The notes under the pieces are model-generated. The model was not told the DNA's origin. It made no database searches and saw only the letters and a program-made list of their open reading frames with translations. This document shows, one piece after another, positions 1-11,474 of a stretch of DNA of 64,000 bases; the stretch's first letter is position 1; each line of letters opens with the position of its first letter. Made by a program: the position numbers and the translations under genes. The DNA is taken from NCBI RefSeq assembly GCF_025602895.1, contig NW_026516284.1, forward strand, positions 124,001-188,000. The letters are read 5' to 3'. Source of the stretch: Polychytrium aggregatum (taxonomy: Eukaryota; Chytridiomycota; Chytridiomycetes; Polychytriales).

Positions 1-1589
1 GTCCTCCGATGCCTTTCATCGCTGTCATATGTCTATCCGCTGGCTCGCAGCAAACGCCTGCTTGCCTGCATTGGCACATCTCTGTTCCCCACCTACCCAC
101 CCGCCACCACATTTGATGCACTGGACCAACATAGTCCTCGCATGCACATCCTTGGAGGACATTTGAGAGGAGCTCGCTGTTGCTGCGGCTCCGAGGACCA
201 CCACCATCATGTATCCTATATTCTTCATCTTCACATCTTGCTGCCCAAATCGCACCCATTCATCGCTTCATCATATCCCTTCATGCAACTGCGATTCCAC
301 CCGTCCCCCAGTGTCTGCCCAGATATATTTCTATCCTTCTTCTCTTCTCTCCTCCCTCCCTATCGACCCCGCCCCGTTTCTACCTGTGTAATAAATGCAG
401 ATACGGTAGCCCGTGCGAATAGATTCGATGGATGGTGTTCTAATGCCTTTCTCGCTCTTGCTCCTCTGACCCGCGGCAACAATCTCACCGGAACGGCACC
501 GTCAACGCCGATCGACCGACCCGGCTGTGTCTCCTGCCCTCGACTCTGGTCGATATCCTGCGTTCTGCCCTCCTCCGTACAGCAAAATCATCGGCTTTGG
601 GGCCGGAGTCCAGTCGTCCTGAGATGCCCCTGTGTAGCTTCTGATGCCTGCAAATCCACGAGGCCGTGCACAACTTGCTTGGCACAGCTCCTTTCCCTCC
701 CTCTCTTTCCTTGCTTCCTTCCTTGCTTCCTTCTGCTGTCTGCACTCTTTCCCCCTCCTCGTCTCCTTTGCCATTGGCACTCCACAGCCATCCGCCCCCC
801 TCCTCCCTTTCCCGCTCGGCCATCCATGCATGGTCCCCTTCTCAACCACCCATCTTGGTTCCCGGTCATCACTGGGATGCTCCCCCAATCAACAAAGATT
901 GCATCGGCTTTGGCCAAAGACCCTGTGCACCGAGTGACTGCCGAGATACAGACCCCATCACGACCGTTGGAGGATACCTGCTTGTGGGAAGCGCCTGTCC
1001 CCCACCACCACGTTCTCTGCTCGCGCTCTCTTCTGGCCATTCACGCGGGTGACCAGCAACATGGGTGTCGTCGCCAATCCAGTCGCAACAACGGCAGCAA
1101 CTGCCCAACGTCGAGCCAGCCGCCACGAAATTGTTGTCCCCCACCACCGCAGCGAATCCCACGAGGTGGAGCCCCGCGCGCTCTTTGCGGTTTCGGGCTC
1201 CCCGGCCCACCCGCCCTGCGGCTTGCTTGTCCGTTCCTGGTCTTTCCCTCTCGGTTCTTTGGACCTTGGACCAGGAAAGGATCTCATCGCTCTCTCGCCC
1301 GCTCGCCCCTCCGCCCCCATCTCTGTCCCGCTTGCCCTCCCGTTCCTCTGCACTGGCGTCTTGGCCTCGCAAGCCGGCTTCACCGACCTGCCAGACCCTA
1401 CAGCCCGCATCCACCAAATCGAGCTCGGCGCTTGACACCAGCGCCGCAAATCAGAGCCCAGGCCCCGCGCCGACTTCAAGCCCGTCCACAGCGTCTTTGA
1501 CGGACTCGAAGGAGCCCTGCGTCGCTCTGCATCATCGGCTCCCTCTTGCAGCGCCCTGACTCCCCCCCCTTATCCCTCGTTGATTCACC
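1..1589. other. No supported gene; pyrimidine-rich upstream region
   Basis: The plus strand is strongly C/T-rich, with runs of CTTCC and CCCTC, especially from 300 to 900 and 1200 to 1560. Frames stay open here on both strands, but their translations are Pro/Ser/Arg/Cys-rich with no recognisable domain, as expected from a biased base composition. The stretch just before 1590 probably contains the promoter and 5' leader of the receptor gene. An exon of an unknown gene is not excluded. Confidence 0.5.
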
Positions 1590-3289
1590 ATGGTCCTCGT
1601 TGTTCTCATCTTCCTGGCCATCCTCTGTCCTCTGCTCACGCTGTTGCTGGGACTGCACCTGGTTGCCTCCAAGGCCACCGAGTCGCCCACAAGCCCGCTC
1701 ATTCCGCTGCCGGGTCTAATCATGGCCACACTGGGCCAGAACGTGGGTGCACTGATCATCATCACGGTGCAGCAGATCTACGGCGAGACCATCTTTTTTG
1801 ATGTCATCAGCCAGGCTGCCGGCTCTTCCTCCTCGGCCAGCGCGCTGTCGCCAAACTCGGCATGGATCGTCAAGCTATGCAACTTTTCGGCTGGCTGGAA
1901 CTCGTTCACGGGCCTGGCCTCGTACTGCAACGGTAAGCGAGAGAACCGACATCGAGCGGCCGTGCGCATTGGCGGAGGGCTGTGTATGGGGGTCTTTGAG
2001 CGAGTTGTGAGGTCCATGAGCGGTGGATGCGCGGGTGGCATGCATCCAGCCAGCAGATGTGCATTCGCCCCGGGGATGTACCTTCGATGAAGGGGTGCGT
2101 TTGATTGACAGGATGACGGCCTTGTCGAACGAGTCCGGTGACCACCGGCATATAACAGACTCGATGCGTTGCCATGATGGTCTCTTACGGATAGCGTCTC
2201 CGTCCCCTCGCCCTCAACAGCCTTCCTCCTGGGCGTGATGCTCTACTATGCAAGCGCCCCTCACTGCCTGTTCAATCGAGCCCTCATCCGATACCGCCTG
2301 ATGTCGTGGGCGCTGTATCTGATCATGGTGGCTCTGCCTGTCCTGGGATCCATCTGGTTCTGGGTCAATCCCGGCCAGTGGCAGGGCCAGCCGACGTTCG
2401 GACACTGCTCTATCAGCCTGGACAGCTACGGGCCCCTCTACGCCATGCTCGTTCACGACACCATCATCCTCATTTGTGGATTCTTTGGATTCCTGGCCGC
2501 AAGTATGTATCGGCGCCGCGAGCTTGCCACCGTCTCCCCTGTCTCCCCTGTCTCCCCCAGTCCCCAGCCCCCCTGTCTCCCCTCCCTTCCTGCCATGGCA
2601 CTGACCCACCTTCGTCAGCCCTCACTCTCGTAAAGATCATCCAGAACCGCCAGGACCTCGCCAAGCTATACCAACACGTCCCTCGAGCCCACAGCCATCT
2701 CCTGATCCGGCTGATGATAATCAGCTTGACCATGGGCTTCTTCGGCATGCCCTACGCCGTTTACAATATCTACGATACCCTCACCAGCCTCTCGGTGATC
2801 GGCCAGCGTCCCAAGCCGCTCACCTACGATAACTCCCTGTCGGCATCCCTCACCCTCTACGTGATCATGGTCCTCGGCTATCTGCTGCTTGTCGTCTTTG
2901 GCACAACAGAGCGACTTTGTGACCTCTACACACGCTGCTTTGCCAGGATGACGGCGTGCATGTTGCCCGAAAGGAAGAAGGTATGGCGCCGTTGCGAAGG
3001 AGAGAAAGATATATTTGATGCCCTGACTATGGAGTCCCGATGGAAGTGGGAGGTCCATTGGCAGCCAATTGCAAGCCGATAGCAGACCAGCACGAGTGGG
3101 ATTAGGTACCATGTCCCCCCCCTCCTCGCTTCCACTGCCGCTAACGCATCCGAGATTACCTGTTTTTGCCTCCAGCGCCGAAACGACCACCTTCCGAGTC
3201 ACCTTGAATCTTGCGAATCGACTGCAACTGACACGGGCCCCACCATCACCACCTGGACCTCTGCCAGTGTGTCCAAGGACGCCATCTGA
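1590..3289 (+). CDS. Ste3-like (class D) seven-transmembrane receptor
   Basis: Four exons fit by frame and splice phase: 1590-1932, 2221-2502, 2619-2980 and 3176-3289, giving about 366 residues. Exons 1-3 hold seven hydrophobic spans. The first opens directly at the N-terminus (MVLVVLIFLAILC), with no long extracellular N-tail. The stretch between spans 5 and 6 is a basic cytoplasmic loop, followed by RLMIISLTMGFFGMPYAVYN, which has the same layout as the Arg-started sixth helix with an internal Pro in yeast Ste3. Exon 4 encodes a short Ser/Thr-rich hydrophilic tail. In dikarya, Ste3 receptors bind lipidated a-type pheromones at the plasma membrane and signal through a heterotrimeric G protein. 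The ligand here is unknown. The family call rests on remembered motifs and topology, so another fungal GPCR class remains possible. Confidence 0.6.
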
Positions 3290-4141
3290 ACAGGATAACG
3301 CCGACTTGCACGCTCTTGCCGCCCAGGAGCCTTGCTGGACACCACGTCAAAACACATCCACGAAAACAAAAAGTATCAACAAAAGGACATTCAAAAGCCA
3401 CGCCGACATACCTGCATTCTCTCGCTCTGCATCCGCTGACTGCTCCCACCTCCGCACGCCTGCTTTATCTAGCGATTCCCTCATTTGCCTCCCTTCACCG
3501 CACGTCACCTCCATCAGCCATACACTGGCCACACTGTTTTTCATTGCATTTGAATCTTGAAACAGGATACTGTCTTGTCTTGATGTTTGATGGACCCGTG
3601 TCATGTCACTGGCGGCTGATACCTTGAGCAACGCCAAGGGCAACTTGTAGGCTATCGTATCGAGGGAGTGGGAGGGGGACCCGCGACAGGGGGGGGGCAA
3701 GAGCAGCAGAGTGATGATCGGGGTCATGTGCTTTGTTTTGCGTTTGTTTCGTGGAGATGGATGACTACCCCTGAATCATTGTAAATAGTCGAAGCAAAAG
3801 GTAGTAAACCCAAAAATCAAAATGACAAATTGGATGAGGGAGGGGGACAAGCCCAAATGACCCAATGCAACCAAATAGATGCAAAGATGCAAGCAAAGCC
3901 AAGGCTCCAGGGATGCCTCCATCAACAACAGCGGTGTCGATCGGAAAGGGTATGGTTTCACGAAGAAGAAGATATGTATGTGCAAAACGAGGAAATATGG
4001 TAGTGTGATAGGCGAATGGAGTGGGTTGATAGAGGCGCATGAATGCGTGACAAGTATCGTGATGCCGGGATCAGATCGGACCGAATGGGGTTGCGCTGAA
4101 TGGTGGGAAATTCATGCAGCCACTCCATTGTTCTGCTCTCT
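3290..4141. other. Intergenic; no supported gene
   Basis: This stretch lies between the 3' ends of the converging receptor gene (+) and the small membrane protein gene (-). Open frames are short and change frame often. The minus-strand frames at 3765-4040 and 3958-4179 are partly hydrophobic but have no clean splice connection. A G-run at about 3689-3697 and A/T-rich sequence are the only features seen. Confidence 0.5.
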
Positions 4142-4611
4142 TCAAAGTCCTGGGGGGACTCGAGCATTCCCCAGGTCAAGGGCGGTTGCTGTGACTACAA
4201 CGGGAACGACGATACTTGTGCCTCCAAAGGGCTGGCTGAGTAGGACGAGCCAGATTCCGCGATCTCCTCTAGTCTCTATCAAAGGACAAAGTGGCGCGAT
4301 ATTGAATGTGTAAACGAGGACAGGCAACACCCGCTGTCGAGGGTTGTAGCTGCACGAGGCGCAGAGATACTTACCTCTTTCTTTCTAGCCTCTGCAGCAG
4401 CAGCAGGATCAAAGACACACAGCATCCACTCTCGCATCCTCGTGGGAGTGGGAATCCAGCCAAACAAAAAGATCAAGAGCCAACTCACGACAAGAAAGAG
4501 TAAAACGGGCAGAGACCGAGAGAAATCGTCGGAGCGGTCGGGCGGGGTTGTGGCGCTGGAAGCAATCACAGCGGCAGCAGCAGCCGCGGTATGTGGACAG
4601 CGAATCACCAT
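4142..4611 (-). CDS. Small predicted three-span membrane protein, unknown function
   Basis: Two exons join in phase: 4611-4375 and 4333-4142. A textbook donor (GAG followed by GTAAGTAT) is followed by a 41-nt intron ending CGACAG, giving 142 residues. Exon 1 holds an Ala-rich N-terminus, a strong span (LPVLLFLVVSWLLIFLFGWI), then PTRMREW and a basic Lys/Arg end. Exon 2 holds two further hydrophobic spans separated by ETRGDRG. I recognise no family. The open frame runs upstream into the transposon end at about 4640-4680, so a start there would be a transposon-derived N-terminus. The ATG at 4611 is preferred because it lies outside the repeat. The very short intron and lack of a known family keep confidence low. 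Confidence 0.42.
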
Positions 4612-4637
4612 CCAGAGCGAATATGGAATGCCTGTTG

Positions 4638-5205
4638 TAGTCAATCCAATTAAAAACGGGACACCCGTGTTTTTGACCATTGATCGAATATTTTGTTACC
4701 CAATGTTATCGCGCGCTGGCCATGACCATTCGCCACACATCCGACTTTCGCACCGCCGCATTGCGATGCTACGCCCTCATCCATAGCCTGCGTAAGGTTG
4801 CCTCCATATTCAGTGTATCCAAGAGCACCATCCATCGATGGCACCGAGGATGCAAGCTGGATGACCCATCCCGGGTCCCAGCTCGCAGATCCTTTCTTTG
4901 AGCAGGCATGTCCAGTCATCCGCACCCTGATTGAACAGGACCCGTTCCAGACTGGTCCTGTGCTGCGGTGCAAGCTCGAGTCCATCCTCCAGAGGAAAGT
5001 GTCGCTCTCCCTCTGCCACACTGCCATCCAGCGAGCCGGCTTCTCACACAAGAGAGCAACACACCTCTACAAGTCCAAGCGACCATGAACATGTCTCGCC
5101 GAACCCAGGGCGGATGTGTCGCCAAGCCACACCGCGACGGATTGCTGGCGCTTTTTTCTTTGCGTCCAAGCGTCGCCGACAGCCTCCCCTCGCTCACTCA
5201 GTAAT
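4638..5205 (+). mobile_element. Decayed Tc1/mariner-like DNA transposon
   Basis: About 130 bp from 4638 onward matches 12344-12468 closely. Both copies share a CAGTCAATCC-like start, a near-palindrome (4652-4674 here: AAAAACGGG, a 3-nt loop, then CCCGTGTTTTT) and the first codons of the same transposase. The likely 5' end follows a TA dinucleotide in the second copy, as expected for Tc1/mariner elements, but no 3' inverted repeat was found. The element is therefore truncated or heavily mutated at its right end. Confidence 0.6.
4722..5088 (+). pseudogene. Transposase fragment (Tc1/mariner or IS630-like), frameshifted
   Basis: The frame from ATG 4722 reads TIRHTSDFRTAALRCYAL, then a helix-turn-helix with SLRKVASIFSVSKSTIHRWH, and stops at 4901. 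A second frame (about 4860-5088) takes over with DPFQTGPVLRCKLESI and LCHTAIQRAGFSHKRA, the part that normally follows the DNA-binding region in Tc1/IS630-type transposases. The two frames overlap near 4860-4900, so one or more indels have broken the gene. No complete DDE catalytic core was found downstream. This is a dead remnant, not a working transposase. Confidence 0.65.
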
Positions 5206-5335
5206 CGTGCAGCCATCAACGAGGGCAGTCATCGGCTGGAACACTGCCATAGCCCCGATAGCTCGCCGTCCACCGCAACTGTGATCAGCAAAACTCTTCC
5301 AGCCATCGCCCACCCCTTCTGCCGATTCATCTGCC

Positions 5336-7140
5336 ATGTCGAGCACTCTCGGTCAGGGCCTGCGGGTCCTCAATGCCTATTTCAAGCGATCTTGGAACTA
5401 TGTCAAGGACGAATCAGTTGCTGGTATGGCCTGCAATTGCTCCGTCGCTGCGGATGGCACAGCTTTCCCAAAGTACAGTGAGGCTTTGGCGCTGCACAAC
5501 ATCGATGAGATCTCGGCCTCGTCTCGCTGCTGAACCACTCCGTCCTGTCGCTGGATCATCCCGCACCAACCCCACCCCAGCGATAAAGTTTGACATGAGC
5601 TGGAAGAAGGAAATGCCTCTGCTTGGCTGCAACTCGGTCGAGGAACTGGAGCAGTTTACCGTTGGCTCGGACGCAGATATCGGAGGTAGGTCAAATACGC
5701 AGCGCTTGTCGACCTTGGGCATGGGTCGTTGATCCCGGGGCCGGAGTCCCCAGATCCCAGAGACTAGGTGCGCACTGGATGGCGACAGCGATGCAGTGGG
5801 ACTAGCTACACTGTATCAAAATCGAAGCAGATCGAAGCAGATCGAAGCAGATCGAAGTGGCTCGAAGTGGCTCGAAGGGAGTCAGTGGGAGAGAGTCGGC
5901 ATTTCGCACCTTCATCGGACCAAGTCCCGTCGACGGCGACATGAATCGAGAACCGCCATCGGCTACGGGATAGATCGTGATCACTGGGAGAGACCACAAT
6001 TTGACACTGGCTGAGGCACGATGTTCACTGATTCATTCCGTCCCGAATGTCGGTCTCAGGCCTGTCAGAAGCATATTGGGGCTTGACCCAGGACAACACA
6101 GGTGAGCGACAACTCAAGCAGGAGCAAAAGCTGCATATGATGAGCGATCAATCGACACGGAGGGCATTGCAGAGTGTCTGAATACTGTTCCGATGGTCTT
6201 TTTTTAGGACTCTTCTGGGGAAATCTCTCCACAGAGGTCCCTCCTGGGCTTCGAATCGAGCGCAGCGGCTACGCCGGAATCCGATCCAAGGTGGGTATTG
6301 GCCACAACTGGCGATCAAAGCCGAGACAGAAATATTGTTCGGTTCATACCATGGCTGCAGAGTTCTGGTCAAGGAGGGAATGCAATCAAGCACCACAGCT
6401 ACCGACTGTACCCAATCTAGGCCTTTTGGTACAATGCCGCTGCCGAGGCTGGCCGAGCCCGTGTCTTCCGAATATCCTTGCTTACTAGGCTCACATCGCT
6501 TGCAGGAACGACCGCTGACGCTGTTCTCTCGGCCTCGGTTTGACACGACGCTGTTTCGATATCTTGCCATCCGGGCCAAAGGCGACACCCGCCAATGGTT
6601 CGTCAACATCCAGACCGACAGCCTATATCCGTCATATCTGTATCAGCACCGGCTGTACTTCCAACGGCCTGGAGAATGGGAGGTTCTGATGGTGAGTTGG
6701 CCGCGAACTCTGTGGCCCGTACCTGGCTTTGGCCCGTACCTGGCTGTGGTATACGGGCAGGCTATATTCGCCCTCAGATATGCGGTTGTGATGAAACAGT
6801 GAGGCTTTCAGACACTGACCAGGGCGTCCCCGATCGACTTCAGATCCCTTTTCGAGACTTTGTTCTCACAAGTCATGGCTTTGTTCAGAAGAGGCAGTTC
6901 CCGATGGAGCGGGACAAGATCAAAACTGTCGGCTTCTCGCTAGTGCGACAGCCCGGCGACTTTGCGCTCGAGGTCGACTGGATCAAGGCCATGAATACCG
7001 AAAAGACCTTTGGCGACCACGATCTGCTAGGACCGGGCGAGTACTTGGACGAAAACGGGATCGTGCGACTCCTGCCGCCGGGCGAAACTATGGAATCCCG
7101 GTTCGGCGACCGCATTCGGTTCTTTGATGATAAAAAGTAA
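5336..7140 (+). CDS. NDUFAF1: Complex I intermediate-associated protein 30 (NDUFAF1/CIA30)
   Basis: Five exons fit in phase (5336-5423, 5581-5685, 6208-6290, 6506-6691, 6844-7140), giving 252 residues. CIA30 proteins help assemble the membrane arm of mitochondrial NADH:ubiquinone oxidoreductase. Diagnostic stretches include EELEQFTVGSDADIGG, RSGYAGIRSK, DTRQWFVNIQTDS and IKTVGFSLVRQPGDFALEVD, in the order and spacing of the CIA30 domain, which fills nearly the whole protein. The N-terminus (GLRVLNAYFKRSWNYVK) is basic and could serve in mitochondrial targeting. Intron 2 is long (about 520 nt) and holds a 10-bp tandem repeat. Presence of an assembly factor implies the fungus keeps complex I. 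Confidence 0.88.
5818..5878 (+). repeat. Short 10-bp tandem repeat in the CIA30 intron
   Basis: The unit ATCGAAGCAG recurs four times and then drifts to TCGAAGTGGC-type units, inside intron 2 of the CIA30 gene. It does not touch coding sequence. Confidence 0.8.
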
Positions 7141-8535
7141 AAAAAAGCGACCGCTCTCTTGGCACCAGACATGATCCGCCTCCGGTCGGTGGATGATCAG
7201 CCCCCTCTTCCCACACCAGTAGTCTTCTCTCACACACCAACCGCCCAGATTCAACGGCCGCGCCGTGGATGCAATGGGATGCAATGGGATGCAATGCAAG
7301 GGCGACGTTCGCCGATCCAATCTCGCGGGCCTCCGGTCAAACGACATTGCATCGCAAGTGCCTTCTCTGGGTCTGGTGGGCCATAGGGTACTTGTATTCA
7401 CGGCTCGATGTCTGAGTTTGATGGACGGGTTCAGCAACAGTATCGATTCCTCAACGGCAACGCAATCTGTTCGCCAACAGCGCTCGCCGCTGCTGCGATG
7501 CCTTTCAGCCGCACCTCCTTCGCTTGGGCTCTTGGACGGTTGTTCTGCCAATCAATTCGAGCTTGGACGCAATCCTGCACTCCCGATCCAAGAGAGCAGG
7601 TCAGCCCCATTGGTTGATATTGTCTCTCCTATCAAGGCGGCTCGCCGATTGCAGTCATGGCAGCGATGGATCGCAGTGCCGTGCAGCCACTTGTTTGGCA
7701 GATGCAATTGTAGAGTGGATGCTCTCGCTGCGATGCAGGTGTTCTCGCTGTGGAGAGGATGGGCTCGCTGTGAAGTATATGGGCTCGCTGCAAGGCCAAT
7801 GTTGCGACAGCTGCATCAGCGCTCGTTGTTGCATCGCCAGAGCAGTCGCCGCGAGAAGGGCTGGGGCTGGCTGGTGGTCTTGCAGCGTCCATTCGACTGC
7901 CCGCACTGCATACAGTGCGGATCGGCTTGCGCGCTGCCGTCGATTGCTGTTCTGAATCCCTCTTCTGCTGCGTGCGTGAATCTGCCCAGCTCCAGCCAGA
8001 ACCCCGTTGATATTGCTGCGGCGTCTCGCTCGCCCTCTCTCTCGCCGTCTTGGTTTCGGTCTGGTCTCTGCAGAGTTTCGTTTGCTTTTGCTCTTTGTTT
8101 GTCGGCTGGGCACCAAGACGTCTCTCCGTTCATCCACCCCTCCTGCAATTGATCTTGTCTCGTCTGCAGCCCAGCGCCCTCTCTGGCCTCTTCTGTTCCT
8201 ATCATCGAAAAAAATTATCGTTCCTACCCTTTCGGCTGTCATTGTCCCAGCTCTTGCTCCTCGCCTCCCTGCTGCATCCTCCTGCGGCCCTCCTCCCTTT
8301 CCCTCATCCTCCCGACGAGCCCTGCTTGGCCTTCTCTTGGCGACCGACTGTTGGTTTGAAACCCCAACGGACTACTGCTCTCCTCCTGCACTCCCGAGCG
8401 ATCTGCGCTTCACTTAACACCGGCGGATATCTTCCCCCCTCCATCATTCCTCCGATATTTGTCCGCACATATCTTCTTGATTACCCCCCCCCACACACAC
8501 TATTTGCTCTCTTGTTGCCTCCGAAATAGCCAAAA
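7141..8535. other. Intergenic region with no supported gene
   Basis: The first part carries a GGGATGCAAT triplication near 7265-7295. From about 8000 to 8530 the plus strand becomes strongly C/T-rich, which resembles the pyrimidine-rich leaders ahead of other genes in this window and probably includes the promoter and 5' UTR of the RRM gene at 8536. Long frames on both strands are low-complexity (Cys/Arg/Ser) with no domain. Confidence 0.5.
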
Positions 8536-11474
8536 ATGTCGGTCTGGGACTCTCGGCTGATGCAGACACCGCCGTTGTCGTCGCTTCCACTTCAATCTCC
8601 AATGCCATTTGCACCGGGGCCTAATTCACAGCGGCCCGCTGGGCAAGGACAGCCACAACCACCACAGCCATTCCAAGGCTCCCAGCCCTCGCCGATCTCG
8701 GCCCAGTCAACTACCCAGTCCCCGTCGCAGACGCAGTTCCTTCTGCAGCAGCCTCCGTCGCAGTCGTCGCCCCAGCCCTCGCAGTCGGTGGGGCAACCGA
8801 CGCTGCCTCCATCGTCCCAGCCCCGGTCCCAATCGCCGCACCTCGTCAACGGTAGCAACACACAGCCATCCGATACAAAAACCACTCTTTGGATGGGCGA
8901 CTTGGACCCAGCCATGGATGAAAACTACATCAAGCAGCTCTGGTTGGTGGCCCTTCCCTCTTGCTATCGCTGAATGGGACCGCTGTCGATTTGCGCTGTG
9001 CGGATCTGGGTGATACCGAGCCGGGTCTGTTCTTTGAGGGCGATCCAAAGAGCTCTCAGCAGCTCTCCGGCCGAGCATGCACAGCACTGGCCAAGAAACG
9101 TCAGTTGCAAGCACTGTGGCCTCGTAGCCGCTCGATCTTGACCGAATGCATTGCGCTGCTATCACTAAAACGGCGTGCCCTCCCTTTGACTCTGGAATCC
9201 TCCGGTCGTATTCTCCGTGTGCACATGCTTCCGGCTTGGTCCATCGGCCCTGCGTTCACTCTGCTCGCTTGGGCGGATCAGGGGGATGCTGGGTGAAACC
9301 GTCCAAATCAAGATGATTCGAGACAAGTTTTCGTCGTAAGTACGATCGGGCGACTGGGTTCTGCCTTTGGATGGGTTCTGGTATCAGCCAGACAGCTAGA
9401 TCCAACCGAGAGAGTGGCGGCTTTGCTGTGCCTTGTGCTGCCCTTCGCCCTCACTGCTAACCTGCTATTACCGTCGAACTCGCTGAAGGGTCAACGCTGG
9501 ATATTGCTTTCTCGATTTCAGCTCCCACGCCAACGCCGCCAGATGTCTCAACACCTTTAATTCAACCCCGATCCCGGGCACCAACCGGGTCTTCAAGCTG
9601 AACTGGGCCTCTGGAGGCGGCATGGTTGATCGAAAGTACGTACCGTGCGCCTGCGGATGGGCTGACCGGACTTTGAGCATGTGTACTGGTAGATACACGG
9701 TGCGTTCGTTTGCCGCAGACTATCGTTTAACATGATCTTTTACTCAGGGACGACCGAGTGGTAGAATATTCTGTCTTTGTCGGCGATCTGTCTCAGGATG
9801 TTGGTGACTTGCTTTTGTTGGTAAGGCGACAGCGCACTTGTCCGAGAAAGCTATCAGTCCGTGAAGATGTCTGCGAGCCAGAGGCCATGCTCATGCTCTA
9901 TTTGCTTCGACTGCCATCTAAATCATGATCCACACTACGTTGCCGGATTGGCTCCGCGATCAACAGCAAACATTCCAGAATCGCTACACCTCGACAAGAT
10001 CTGCAAAGGTGGTTACGGACCCGCTCACGGGCATGTCGCGAGGTGAGTTGCCTGGGTGAACAGAGCTCGATATTGATGTATGATGCGGGGGGGGGTGCTC
10101 ATGACCGACACAAGACACGCCGGTTTGAAGACGTTGTACTGACATAGGGCTTGGCGACATGCTTGGCCAGGCTATGGCTTTGTGCGCTTCGGCGAGGAGG
10201 CGGATCAGCAGCGGTCCCTCCAAGAAATGCAGGGCCAAGTCATCGGCTCTCGCCCCATCCGCATTTCCCTGGCGACCCCCAAGACACGCGGAGGCTCCAG
10301 CCACACGCAGAATGCACTGATGTCGCAGTACATGCAACACCAGGGACACATGATCGCCGGTATTCCTGCTGTCCCTCAGCAGATGCCATATGGAGGCTTT
10401 GCCGGCGGTGTTGCTCTCCACAGCAAGGGATCGGCCAAGATCTCGGGGGCCTCCGCTGCGGCCAACCACCAGAGCGATCCAAACAACACCACCGTATTCA
10501 TCGGCGGACTTGCAAGCCATCTGGCCGAGGATGACCTCGCTGGGTTTTTCCAGCCCTTTGGCGAAATCATCAGCGTCAAGATCCCGCCTGGCAAAGGCTG
10601 CGGATTTGTGCAATTTACGACCCGTGCCAGCGCCGAGCTCGCAATTCAGCAGATGAATGGATTCGCGATCGGTAGGTGCTGAGTGATTGGTGACGGATGC
10701 ATCCGACTGGAACGGATCAAAATCATCCGCCTGCGTGGCGACGGGCGGCAGGATGCCACAGTTGTGGGTGCGTGAGTGCGTGCCAGGAAGCTGCCCCGGA
10801 GCAAGATGAGCGTATGTCCTCTCAAGACGCAGCCCCGTTGGTTGTTTATTCTAACGCCGAGTCTCCCCTTTGTGACTGCAGGTGGACATCGTGTCAGACT
10901 TTCGTGGGGACGATCCCAGGCAGCCGAACACAAGCAACATCACCACCACCACCAACAGCAGCAAGCGCAGCCCCAGCAGCCACAGCATCATCAGCACCAG
11001 CAACCTCAGCAGCACATGCATCCGCACCCCCAGCTCGCAATCACGGTCGGCAACAACGGCTTTGCCAGACAATTCCAGCAGCAGCCCATGATCGGCTATG
11101 ACGGTCTGATGGGGGGAATGTCGTCAATGGGCCCTATGGCCAGTCCTGGGCTGGTTTCTCCAATGGGTCCCGCTAGCATCGATAAGGGTGGATACCGACA
11201 GTCGCTGATGATGGGGCCAACTTCCCCGTTCTCCCCCGTTGGTGCAAACGCCCTGTTTTCATCCGTCCCAAACCAATTCACCCAGTCGTCAGTTCAGGGC
11301 CACGACCGCAACCCCGGCCTGGCTCTCCAAGGACTTGCGCCACTGTCTCCTTTTGATTCCGGCTTCAAGAGCGATGGAAATGCCTTTCCGGTGTCCGGCT
11401 GGAGCGAGCCGCACGACGTTCAGATCGAAAAAGGCTCATGGAGACCACCAAATGGCAAGGTGTTTGTTCAGTAG
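8536..11474 (+). CDS. Three-RRM RNA-binding protein of the Nam8/Ngr1/Csx1 type
   Basis: Seven exons fit in phase: 8536-8942, 9282-9335, 9489-9635, 9748-9820, 9967-10042, 10171-10671 and 10882-11474, giving 616 residues. A Pro/Gln/Ser-rich N-tail (about 115 residues) precedes RRM1 (TTLWMGDLDPAMDENYIKQL, then NAGYCFLDF), RRM2 (YSVFVGDLSQDV, then TDPLTGMSRGYGFVRF) and RRM3 (TTVFIGGLASHL, then GCGFVQFTTRASAELAI, ending VRLSWGRSQ). The WMGDLDP, TGMSRGYGFVRF and RLSWGRSQ signatures identify this family, whose members act in splicing (Nam8 in U1 snRNP) or in mRNA stability (Ngr1, Csx1). Which role applies is unclear. The C-tail has a His/Gln tract followed by Met/Gly/Pro-rich sequence. The donor after exon 1 (GTTGGT) is weak, but only it keeps RRM1 in frame. 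Confidence 0.85.

Noticed and set aside
25-255. Minus-strand frame with a signal-peptide-like stretch (MKNIGYMMVVVLGAAATA)
   Set aside because: Short, no conserved continuation, no splice partner in view; likely chance. It cannot be tested without upstream sequence.
142-1500. 452-codon plus-strand open frame at the window start
   Set aside because: Its product is Pro/Arg/Ser/Cys low-complexity from C/T-rich DNA, has no domain, and competing frames on both strands are equally open.
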